From NCBI GenBank assembly GCA_023055425.1, contig JALGPY010000001.1, forward strand, positions 33,903,001-33,967,000: a stretch of 64,000 bases of DNA, read 5' to 3'. Positions 32,619 through 42,238 of this stretch are shown piece by piece (within the stretch, counting starts at the first letter, position 1; each line of letters starts with the position of its first letter). The notes under the pieces are model-generated. The model ran no database searches, was not told the origin of the DNA, and worked only from the letters and a program-made list of their open reading frames with translations. The DNA comes from Linanthus parryae (Eukaryota; Streptophyta; Magnoliopsida; Ericales; Polemoniaceae). The position numbers and the translations under genes are program-made.

Positions 32619-34460
32619 ATGGAGTTTCATGTGCCCATCTTAGACCATAACCGAGATGACATCCCTACGGATTATGAGCCGGAAGAGCTTACCCCTTTGC
32701 TATTTGACAGTTTTAGGTTCGTTAGCTATCAAGCCCAATTTTACTTTATGACGGCGACCAAAATGAGTCATAGCATTCCCGTAGACTATAAGTTTGAGGT
32801 CGACCATACTTACATGCCGCCAGAGATGGCCGCCTATGCGAGTCGACCGGACATTTTCGGGACGTCCCTAGCGGGGTTCCCGGACTTGTCCGATACTGAC
32901 TTGGTGCGTGAGTTCTACGCGAACCTCATGTGCAGGGGGGAGGGGGAAGCCAATGGGGATGTCCGTTGGGTCTATATGAGGCGTACGTTTATATTGCTCA
33001 CGGCAGATACCATCCGCCAAGCATATCAGATTCCGATGCGTCACATCTCGTGCGCATATGCCGAGTGTGCTGATTACCCGCCGAGCGATGCTGAGCTTTT
33101 GCGGGTTGTGACTGGGGGGCACCCGGGTGCCCATTTCGAGAGAGAGGGGCCAGGCGAGATAGGCAAGAAATTGCATTCTCGTTTTATTGCCGGCCCGCCA
33201 CGGTGGTGGGCCGAGTGGGTAGTGAACAGGGTTGTAGGTATTAAACACTTCACCTACCTTGACTTCGAGTACGTACTCTTAGTCTATTGCCTTGTGCTGG
33301 GACGAGACATGGACATTCCTCGTCGGATTTGGGTGTATATGATGGAGCGGAACTGCACCGGTAGCAAGAAGGGATTGGGGTACGCCAACCTCATTGCCAA
33401 ACTTGCACGGGAGTACGAGGTTCCGATGGATGATTTACAGGGTGACTTAGCACCTCCTTTGCTCCGGCCTTATAGGAAGCTTATTACTCGTCACCCGGGC
33501 CCGCCTCCGCCAGTTGTTGACCTCGATGAGGATGACGACTTTATGGAGGAGGACCCGGCACCTGCACCTGCCCCTGCCCCTGCCCCTAGGAGGCGATCGA
33601 CTCAGGAGCGACCAGTCAGTCGCCAGGCACCGGCCGGACTCCGGCGATGCCGTACTTCTCGAGAGAGCGAGCGCCCCGAGTCGAGTAGGCAGGGGACTGA
33701 GAGGAATGCCCAGCCTCAGCCTGCCCATGAGAGAGAGAGCCCGGCCCCGCGGGCCAACCCGGCCCCACGAGCTAGACCGGCCCCGCCCCGTAGACTGCCC
33801 CGAGTGGATGAGAGATTTGAGGGCTGTCGGGGTGGACGCAAGTCCATTGGAGAGAAGGTGTTAGAGGGAGTGGGCAAGATCTGGAGAGCGGTGACGCATG
33901 TCCGCCGGACTCAGCGGAAGGTCACCAAGGACACCCAGGCTGCCCTTGCGAGTATTCGAGAGGAGCAGCGGGATGCGGCTCGGCACGCAGGCCGAGACCC
34001 GCCACTCCCGCTATATTTTCCACCCACCTACTCCAGTAGCTTTACCGAGGGATGGTCGGATGACGGGGACTCTAGCGAGTACACGTCTGCTCCACCACCC
34101 CCGACCCAGCCACCACCACCGACTCAGCCATCACCGCCACCTGCCAGACAGGAGAGACGGCAGCCTGGGACACGATCCCGGCAGCCTACGGGTCGTCAGG
34201 CTGGGACCCGTACCCGACAGACTGGGACTCGTACCCAGCAGACTGGGGCCCGTTCTCACCAGCAGTCCAGTGGCAGGACGACTTTGCGGTCCCAGCCACC
34301 TAGCAGTTGGACTGGGTCCGAGTCGCAGTCCTCGGATTACCGGCCCCGTACACGGGCTCGCCAGCCGGTATTTAGGACTGATTCAGAGAGCAGCTCCCCG
34401 GGTAGCATTTCCGGTACGTCCGAGACCGGGTCCGACCCGACATTTTTTCCGGACGAGTGA
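32619..34460 (+). CDS. Second ORF of the Athila-like element, 613 aa, env-position
   Basis: This intact ORF sits where Athila elements carry an extra, often env-like, gene. Residues ~50-220 (FPDLSDTDLVREFYANLM, then VYMRRTFILLTADTIRQ) resemble the domain databases call putative plant transposon protein. I see no signal peptide and no clear membrane-spanning segment, so an envelope role is not supported. After ~residue 290 the chain is low complexity: an acidic run (VDLDEDDDFMEEDP), PAPAPAPAP, then Arg/Pro-rich sequence, a helical segment (GKIWRAVTHVRRTQRK), Pro repeats (PPPTQPPPPTQP) and TGTR/TGAR repeats. Such a basic, disordered tail could bind nucleic acid, but this is inference. The ATG at 32619 is the first in a long open frame. 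How it is translated (spliced or internal) is not visible. Confidence 0.82.
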   Translation: MEFHVPILDHNRDDIPTDYEPEELTPLLFDSFRFVSYQAQFYFMTATKMSHSIPVDYKFEVDHTYMPPEMAAYASRPDIFGTSLAGFPDLSDTDLVREFYANLMCRGEGEANGDVRWVYMRRTFILLTADTIRQAYQIPMRHISCAYAECADYPPSDAELLRVVTGGHPGAHFEREGPGEIGKKLHSRFIAGPPRWWAEWVVNRVVGIKHFTYLDFEYVLLVYCLVLGRDMDIPRRIWVYMMERNCTGSKKGLGYANLIAKLAREYEVPMDDLQGDLAPPLLRPYRKLITRHPGPPPPVVDLDEDDDFMEEDPAPAPAPAPAPRRRSTQERPVSRQAPAGLRRCRTSRESERPESSRQGTERNAQPQPAHERESPAPRANPAPRARPAPPRRLPRVDERFEGCRGGRKSIGEKVLEGVGKIWRAVTHVRRTQRKVTKDTQAALASIREEQRDAARHAGRDPPLPLYFPPTYSSSFTEGWSDDGDSSEYTSAPPPPTQPPPPTQPSPPPARQERRQPGTRSRQPTGRQAGTRTRQTGTRTQQTGARSHQQSSGRTTLRSQPPSSWTGSESQSSDYRPRTRARQPVFRTDSESSSPGSISGTSETGSDPTFFPDE

Positions 34461-36403
34461 GTGCCATGAGGGCATGCCACCTCTTAGTGGGGGGGGGGGG
34501 GGTGGTAGTCGTGTCTGCATTAACCCGGTCTGCACGTTTTTTCGTATTTATTTTTATTTTAATTTTTATTTCTTGAGTCAGCATATTTTCTTTATTTGAG
34601 TCAACCCACCATAATCATTCTAGCCATGCATTGTATAATTATAAAAAAAAAAAAAAAAAAATTGAAAAATTGAAAAAATAAAAAATTTTTTATGCTGCTG
34701 GTTGGGTATATACGCAGGACCTGCGTATATACGCAAACAGCAAGTATAAATTATTTTTCAAAAAAAAAAAAAGTTTAAAATCAGAAAATTTTGAGAAAGG
34801 GCAATCGAGATAACGAAAACAGTGAAGAAATTGAGTTTGAATCCTTTGAAAGAGAAGAAAACTTGCACCGAGGTATAGTAGATAGGTGAGAGCCAGTGAC
34901 CCTTGGAATCCGCAAGTAGTTATCGACTGAGCGAAAAATCCGACTAGTTGCTACACCACCGTCACATAGGTAGTCGACAACCCGCCCACGGGCGCCGTCA
35001 CGGTCATCGCATTTTTCGGTGGAGTGACTGGCTATCAAGGGACCTCACGTCCTGTTTCTTTCCCTTAGGTCCAATTAGACAACCCGTTTGAAGCCATTTA
35101 CCCTCTTTCTTCGTAGCCACTTTAGCCTAGGCAGCCTTCTTTGAGACCTCATCAGTCGATAGTTGGCTATTCTACGTGTTATGACGGAGGGAATGAGTAG
35201 GGGACAGGTTTTAGATAGGGGAGCTTCATGAGATATCAGTTTTGGACAGTTTCGATTTTGACACATTTTTCGAGGGAAGGACAGGGTGAGTGAGAGGCGA
35301 CAGTGCATTAATTTGCGGAGGTGGATCACTTCACTACATAGTGACCACAGGAGGAGTTAGTCGCGTGCGAGCATCTTTTCGCACAAACCGGGGTTCCGGG
35401 GGGTTGTAGGGTCGATTGGTAATTGTGCCGTTTTTCTACATCTTTGGTGATGAGGAGGTTCGGTGGGACTGCACGGTATTATTTCGACTACAGGATCAGC
35501 GCTTCAGGATTAGTGTGGGGGTACTTCACATGAGGACATTTTACGTACCCCACGATAGAGATTTATTTTCACTCACTCAGCTTTAGTCAGTTTAGCATTG
35601 TTGATATTCGTGTGCGTATGTATATATAGTTGTGAAAAAAAAGAAGAAAAAAAAAAAAAAAAAGAGGGAAAAAGAAAAGAAAAAAAAAAAGAAGAAAAAT
35701 TATTATGATCTAGTTTTTAGTTTGTTTTGTGTTTTTGTTGTTTAAATAAAAAGCTGAGTGAGTGGCACAATTTTCGAGACATTTTGCACCGCTTCACATT
35801 TGTGGCCGCGAGCACGGCGAAGACACACCGGGGGACAGGAGAATTGGGAAAGCAGGAACTTAGGTGTTTCGGGCAGTTTTTCGGGATCTCGGTGAGGGGT
35901 GTGAGTTTGGTAAATTGTGAGAATGTCATAACATGTAGGATTATGCCGTACCTTGATACATATATCTATCCTACCTGTTTAGGCATAGATCCTTTCGGAA
36001 ATAGCTCGGATGGTAAGTTAGCTAGGGATTTGCTCAGTTTGATAACCAAAGTAATAGTACTTCGGTCCAGTGCTTAAATCCACCATATAAATCTGTTCAG
36101 ACTTACCGATCGCTTGCAGGGAAGTAAATTCTGAAAAGGATGAGATCACGAGGACACACTGTTTCTGTTTTTGAGGTTGCCCGATCTCGCCAAAAATATT
36201 TTTGTCACTAGTCTGTTTTGAGTCGTTTGAGTCTGTGTATATTCTATCTGCGTCAGTTTTTCTATCGAGTCGTCCGGTTGAAAGGTTCGGGTCGAAAGTG
36301 TATGCAACGGTAGGGTATGTGCAGAGTCAGTCACGAGGACAGAACTGCAGGACTAGAGTTGGCAGGATTGCTCGGGACGAGCAATGTTTAGTGCGGGGGT
36401 ATT
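34461..36403 (+). other. 3' non-coding region of the Athila-like element
   Basis: No gene is supported. It holds a G run (about 34489-34502), an A/T-rich zone enclosing a palindrome pair (34703-34716, one change; 34722-34735, exact), an A/G-only stretch (about 35634-35698) and three TTAGTG-plus-G-run motifs (34484, 35510, 36388). The last of these is the polypurine tract. Confidence 0.75.
36388..36403 (+). other. Polypurine tract (plus-strand primer)
   Basis: TTAGTGCGGGGGTATT directly precedes the 3' LTR TGATTACG. This is the position and G-rich character expected of the plus-strand primer in Athila elements. Confidence 0.8.
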
Positions 36404-37990
36404 TGATTACGCCCAATTAGGGGTTATCTTTTAGCCTGATTTCACGAGTATTTGTGTCGGAATTAGCGGTTTTTGCCGGAAAACGCCTTAGAATGCCCCG
36501 GGAATCTAGAACGAGACGTTTATTCATACTTGCTGGATTTCTGCTTATTTCTGCTCATTTCTTGCTATATTTGGATATGATCGCGGGTGTTCGTTCGTGT
36601 TGCCTTTTCAGGAACAGGTTCGGGAGGTGCATCGGGAAGCGTGCCGGGACCGAGCCGGGACCGTCTCGGGAAACGTGCACAAGACCGGGACACGACAGAG
36701 ACACGGAAAAGCAGAAGAGCACCGAAGAGGCAAGCCGGGAGCATCAGGAAGAAGAGTGGGACCCAGGGGACCAGTTCTGGCCCACCAGAGGACCAAGTGG
36801 GCCCCACCTACCCCACGGCCTGCGTATATACGCAGGCCCTGCGTATATACGCAGGCAGTGGGGAGGTGGGGGGATCTTGGTTGGGACCTGGTTGCGTATA
36901 TACGCAACCCCTGCGTATATACGCAGCCAGTTTTTGACTTTTTGACAAAGACGGTGGACCGATGGCATATTCCGTAATTTCAGGCACGAGCGTTTTCAGG
37001 AAACAGCACTATTTAAAGACTCGTCCAGACTCGTTTTGAGGATACACGAAGACACAGCACAATTCACAGCACACCCGAAGGCCAGGTCGGAGCATTCACG
37101 GAGAGCACGAAAGCGCGATTCGAGATTCGAAGACTTAGTTTGATTTCGTTCTCTCTCTTTATATTCAGAAACTGCGTTTTGTATTATGTCTAGTCGTAGC
37201 TAAACTTTTCACCTAGGTTCTCGGTGAACCTAGGGTTTCGTACTCAGATTTTATGATTACTACGTTTATGGATTCATGATGATTGTCTTAATTCAGTAAG
37301 TTGTATCTGTCATTCTGGTTTGATTATTATCGTATATGCATGATAGGATTGATCACCCAGGATTGCTATAGACCCGAGCTTGTAGGTGAAAACGTCAAGT
37401 TAGGGTTAGGAAGAAAAACCGGGATTTAGTACCTTACCCTGATAGACCGACCAGAGAAAGGGAGATAGGGCTAGCATTGAAAAACGTGAGACCAACTGTT
37501 AGAGAATTTGACCCGGGCCATTCGGACAGGTTAGAAACCCTAACAGGATTAGACCGAGACTGCAGACTTAGGCAGCTTAACATGAATCCGAAAGTCTGCA
37601 GGATCGGGATTACGTGTGGAAGCTGAAAAGTCACTGCACAACTGGTACGTTGCACAGATACCAAAACTGCTGAGTGTTTTCATAAACGAACGTAAAACTG
37701 AAATCTGTAGAAACCCTAGGGGATCCTGGAGCCTAGTCTTCATCTATTATTGTTACAACAAAATCAGCTTATTTCAGAAAACGTCACAAAAATATTTACA
37801 GTTTTAAATTCTGTTTTTAGTTTAGTCACTATAATCACAACCTACTTCTCCTGGTTACTACTCTTGGGAAACCGAAACTGACAACTTGAGTAAACCCGAA
37901 ACAGTCCTCGTGGGAACGATAATCCGAGTCTAATTGCACCCGGTACTACGAGATTCGTACACTTGCGATAGCACGTTAGTTTGCGCATCA
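36404..37990 (+). repeat. Athila-like 3' LTR
   Basis: The LTR is 1587 bp and nearly identical to the 5' LTR. It has four exact palindromes (starting 36821, 36840, 36893, 36912), one unit fewer than the 5' copy, and the same TATA-like box at 37010. Confidence 0.95.
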
Positions 37991-40900
37991 GTCTCCTCTC
38001 ACTCCCCTGCACGCCAAGCTAGGATGATATTTCAGTACGAGGCTATGTGGCTGCACCACGAAGGGTGCAAACAGGTTTTTTTATTATACTTGGGTTAATT
38101 CGGCTAAACAGTTTGATGGCAAGTTTCTTGATGTGGCAGGGGCACTAAAACAATGGGACCAAAATTCGTTTGGATCACTGAAGAGGCAGCTTCGGGAGTT
38201 AAGAAATGAGTTGCAAGGATTGCAGGCTGGGGTTCAAACTGCAGTGGTAATTTCTCAAGCTAAGAGGGTTCGAGACAACATTCTCCAAATCCTTCTTAGG
38301 GAGGAGGAGATGTGGCGTCAAAGATCAAGAATAACTTGGCTTAGGAGAGGTAATCAGAACACAGGTTTCTTCCATAGGAAAGCTTCAATTCGTCGTTCTC
38401 GTAATCGTTTAACCGGAATTAAAGATGAGTCGGGGTGTGGCACGAGGAACCCCAACAGATTGTTTCCGTCCTGGAAGATTACTTTGTTCAGATTTTCTCA
38501 TCCTCGGATCCGACTAGACAGCAGATGGAACCGATTATGTCAGGTATTGAAGAAATCGTTTCACTAGAGCAACGAGCTTTTATGAACCAACCCTTTACGT
38601 CCGAGGATGTACGGCTAGCATTGAAGCAATCGGCTCCTGTGAAGGGCCCCGGGCCTGACGGCTTTCCTGCTTTGTTCCATCAAAAACACTGGGACACTGT
38701 TGGCACTGAAGTAGAAGAGGTCTGTCTGAGCATTCTAAATGGAGATGGAGACGTTTCCAGGTACAAAAGACCCTTATTTCCCTTATTCCTAAAGTTAAAC
38801 AAGTTAGGAAAGCGTGTGATCTGAGGCCCATTAGCCTATGTAATACTATCTATAAGATTATTACTAAGGTTCTAGCTAATAGATTGAAGGTTATTCTTGA
38901 CTCTTTAATATATGAGAATCATAGTGCTTTTGTACCTGGAAGATTGATTTCAGATAATACTCTTGTTGCCTTTGAACTGTTGCACTCTATGAAGAACAAA
39001 AAGAAGGGAAAAGTGGGTTTCCTTGCTCTTAAGGCAGATATGAGTAAGGCATATGACAGGGTGGAATGCGACTTTCTACGACATGTTATGAAAAGAATGG
39101 GTTTTGGGTACAGATGGATCGAGGTGGTGATGAAGTGTGTCTCTACGGCAACTTATAGACTTTTGGTAAACGGAGAGGTGCACGGTAACACACTGCCCCA
39201 GAGGGGTTTGAGACAGGGTTGTCCACTCTCCCCTTATCTTTTTCTTCTTGTTAGTGAAACTCTTTCATGCAGTTTATCTCTAGTTGTGCAGGAAGGAAAG
39301 ATTCCAGGTTTAACAGCCTCTAGATGTGGCCCTACTGTGTCTCATTTATTCTTCGCTGATGACAGCCTTACATTCACAAAGGCTACTGAGGAAGAAATCA
39401 TAGCTCTTCGCAGTATTCTCCACGATTACGAGCTAGCCTCGGGCCAGGTACTCAACCTTCAAAAATCGTAAGTAGTTTTTCTGATAATGTCAGCCCTTAG
39501 CCAGTTGTGTAGAGTCCAACTTGTGGAGAGCCACGACAGCTATCTGGGATTGCCCACCGCAATTGGGAGAAGAAGATCAGATTCATTCGCCTACATCCCA
39601 GAAAGAGTGAGTGCAAAACTGAAGAACTGGAAGAGTAAGGAGCTTTCGACAGCTGGGAAGGAGGTGCTCATTAAAATTGTGGCCCAAGCTCTACCTAATT
39701 ATGCAATGAGCTGTTTCTTGCTACCCCAAAAGGTATGTCATTAAATAGAAAGGTTAATTCGACAGTTATGGTGGGGAGGATCACAAGACAAGAGGAAAAT
39801 ACATTGGATTGTGTGGGACAAGCTAAAGATGCATAAAGAAGATAGTGGGCTGGGATTTCGAGACTTTAGAGATTTTAACATTGCTATGCTTGCCAAACAG
39901 ACTTGAAGATTTCTTCGTCGCCCAACTAGCCCGGTAAGTAGAGTCTTTCAGGCTAAATATTACCAGAATTCTTCTATTATTGATTTGGAAGTAAAAGCTA
40001 CTAGTCAAATTTCCTAGGCTTTCCGGAGTATCCTTAGCGGGGCGAGATTTGATCAAATCCGGCCTATCGTGGAGCATCGGCAATGGACAAGACGTCAGGG
40101 TATTCAAAGATAGCTGGGTGCCTAGACATAGCACATACAAAGTTATATTGCCATGTCCGCCTTAAAAGATGTTCGGGTAGAAACTTTTATTGATGCAGAT
40201 ACTAGAAGTTGGAAGGAGGATCATCTCAGATTGCTACTTCACCCAATTGATGTGGACGTAATCTTGTCAATCCCACTTTCACTGGAGCCGGCTAGCGACA
40301 CATTCTATTGGAAAAACTCGGATGATGGAATTTATACGGTTTCCTCAGGATATAAAGCTCAGATTATTCGTTCTAGTGGAGATCCATCTTCTTCGTCTGG
40401 TGCAACTAAAAGAGAGGTACTAACGAAACTTTGGTCTTTGGATGTGCCAAAGAAACTGGTTTTTCCAACTTGGAGGATTTGGCATGGGTCACTGCCTACT
40501 GCCACCAAAATTTGCGACAGAAGATTGTATTTTGACGCTACATGTCAGATATGCGGGAACGACTACGAGAAAATGGAACATATCTTTTGCAATTGTGAAT
40601 TTGCGGAACAAGTGTGGCTACAAGACTTCGGACCAGGTTTGATGGCAGGGCGTCCAGAAGGGCTTCAAGACTGGATTTTCAACGTCCTATCCACTCATTC
40701 GAAAGAAAACTGTGAGAAATTCATTACAATTATCTGGGCAATATGGAAGGCAAGAAACAATCTAAAGTTTAATGAAGCTACTAGTGATGTGCAAAGTGTT
40801 GTTAAGTCTGGTCTTGATTATCTCAAGTGGTACAAAGAGACAAAGCTGAGTGGGAAGCTCAGTGAATCACATAAAGCACTTGCTCCGGTGGATAGTAGAT

Positions 40901-41418
40901 GGGTATTGCCGCCGGCGGAAATTGTCAAAGTGAATACAGACGCGTCTTGGATCAGTCACGGGCCAGTTACTGGTATAGGCTGCTGCATTAGAGACGAAAC
41001 AGGAGGCTTCAAGGCCGGAAGAATCCGAAGACTGCGACGGGAAAGAAGACCATTGTTGGCGGAGATGGCGACAATTGAAGAAGGACTCAAACTAGCTCAA
41101 GAAATGAAATTCAGCACTATCATTCTCCAAACAGACTCACTGGTGGCTACTCAACTCCTCAAAGTCGGGTTTAGTCGCAAAATGAAGGCACATGAGGCGT
41201 TGGCAGATTTGAAGAAGTATTTGGACTCTTGCCTTAACCTCATCTTGAATTTTGAAGCCGTAGACATTTCCTTCATCGGTCGAGAAGGAAATAAGCTTGC
41301 ACACTGCTTTGCTAGCAAAGGAATTCATGAAGACGATATCTCTTTATATGCTATTGTACCAGAATGGGCCACAAATGTATTTGATAGCGACAATTTGGGT
41401 TTGACTACCCATCTCTAA
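37991..41418 (+). pseudogene. LINE ORF2, 3' part: reverse transcriptase, zf-RVT, RNase H
   Basis: The frame resumes with RMIFQYEAMWLHHEGC just after the insertion. Blocks follow in order with several frameshifts: a linker (WRQRSRITWLRRGNQNTGFFH), reverse transcriptase with LRPISLCNTIYKIITK, KADMSKAYDRVEC (from ~39030), GLRQGCPLSPYLF (~39210) and the catalytic FADD (~39353). A zinc-binding zf-RVT region with CQICG and MEHIFCNC lies around 40540-40600. The C-terminal RNase H (VNTDAS, ~40932) runs to the stop at 41416-41418. The 421-aa frame from 40153 to 41418 is open; the upstream part is broken at about 38430, 38820, 39470 and 39745-40150. Confidence 0.88.
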
Positions 41419-41448
41419 TGAAGTTGATTCTTTCCCTCAAAAAATAAG

Positions 41449-41459
41449 TTTGGACATAC
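41449..41459 (+). repeat. LINE target-site duplication, right
   Basis: TTTGGACATAC is an exact match to 21976-21986. It follows a short A-rich 3' end. Confidence 0.75.
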
Positions 41460-41778
41460 CCCCGACAGATATGGCTGGAGATGTGCCAATGCCATCTAAA
41501 TTTTGGGACTATAAGTTGCTGGAAATTAGACCTCATTGAAGCTGCATCGCGGCCTGAAGGGGTGCAAAATCGGTTACAAAAAATGAAAGTAATAGGTGAG
41601 ATACAATGTGTTTGGGTTGGGGCTAGATGTTACTAGTTGGATACTTGTTCAAATTTGAGGATGAGGTATAAATAAATCATTATACTCGGGTAGAGCTCGG
41701 GTTTTCACTGTGTTTCTAATTTGCCGATGCGTTAATTAGTAGGGAGCTCACATTCGGCCCTCAAGACACTTATTATAT
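41460..41778. other. Spacer between the LINE and the first copia element
   Basis: No gene or clear repeat is seen. Confidence 0.5.
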
Positions 41779-42196
41779 TGAAATCACTAACAGAATGCTG
41801 AACAAACCCTAGAACCAGATCTCATGAGGAATAAGAAGAAAAAAAAAATCTCAGAACAAAACCAGAGAGAAGAGGGAAAGATAAATGTTTGTTACAACGG
41901 AAAAGATAGGAGAAAATCCTCTTATAGTGTTTTGCCAACTCAGCCACAGCTGGAAACAAGTGACCAATATAAAAACATATTAGTAACTAACACAATTACT
42001 AAAACTCCACCGTATGACTTATAATGGAGTAACGGCTCAGATTAGATTTTATATCTAATCTAACTGTAGCTGCTGCTCTGTTATTTCATGACATCACTTT
42101 GGTTGTGATTGCAATTTAGTCCAAACAAAATTCCAATCACTTGCAATTTAATGAACCTACTGAAGTCACATTGCCATTGTGAAAGTTCATAGCTCA
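41779..42196 (-). repeat. copia 3' LTR (minus strand)
   Basis: On the minus strand it begins TGAGCTATGAACTTTC right after a G-rich polypurine tract (TTGAGGGGGCG) and can be closed at GTGATTTCA (418 bp). Because no second LTR exists in the window, the outer border is an inference from TG...CA. Confidence 0.55.
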
Positions 42197-42238
42197 ATAC
42201 GCCCCCTCAAGTTGAAGGGGGAGGGACACACAACACCT

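Larger units (their letters stand above)
24331..37990 (+). mobile_element. Athila-like Ty3/gypsy LTR retrotransposon, complete and young
   Basis: This 13.66-kb element has LTRs at 24331-25937 and 36404-37990, both TG...CA. It has a primer-binding site at 25944-25961 (TGGCGCCGTTGCCGGGGA) matching the 3' end of plant tRNA-Asp, a gag-pol ORF (26080-31491), a second ORF (32619-34460) and a G-rich polypurine tract at 36388-36403. The two LTRs differ by only about five substitutions plus one ~19-20-bp repeat-unit indel and a 1-bp indel by eye, so the insertion is recent. The Asp primer, [10 protein letters not shown] protease motif, absence of a chromodomain and extra 3' ORF point to the Athila lineage. 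Confidence 0.92.
21987..41448 (+). mobile_element. L1-like LINE, nearly full length, split by an Athila-like element
   Basis: The element reads 5' region, ORF1 (22125-23623), ORF2 endonuclease (23620-24330), then an Athila-like retrotransposon (24331-37990) plus its target duplication, then the rest of ORF2 (reverse transcriptase, zinc-binding zf-RVT region, RNase H) to 41418 and a short A-rich tail. It is bounded by an 11-bp direct repeat. Both ORFs carry several stops and frameshifts, so the LINE is dead. The long RNase H extension of ORF2 is typical of one group of plant L1 elements. Confidence 0.88.

Noticed and set aside
33898..34599. 233-aa open frame overlapping the 613-aa ORF
   Set aside because: It is the shadow of a GC-rich, low-complexity region. 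The 613-aa frame has the domain and the proper start.
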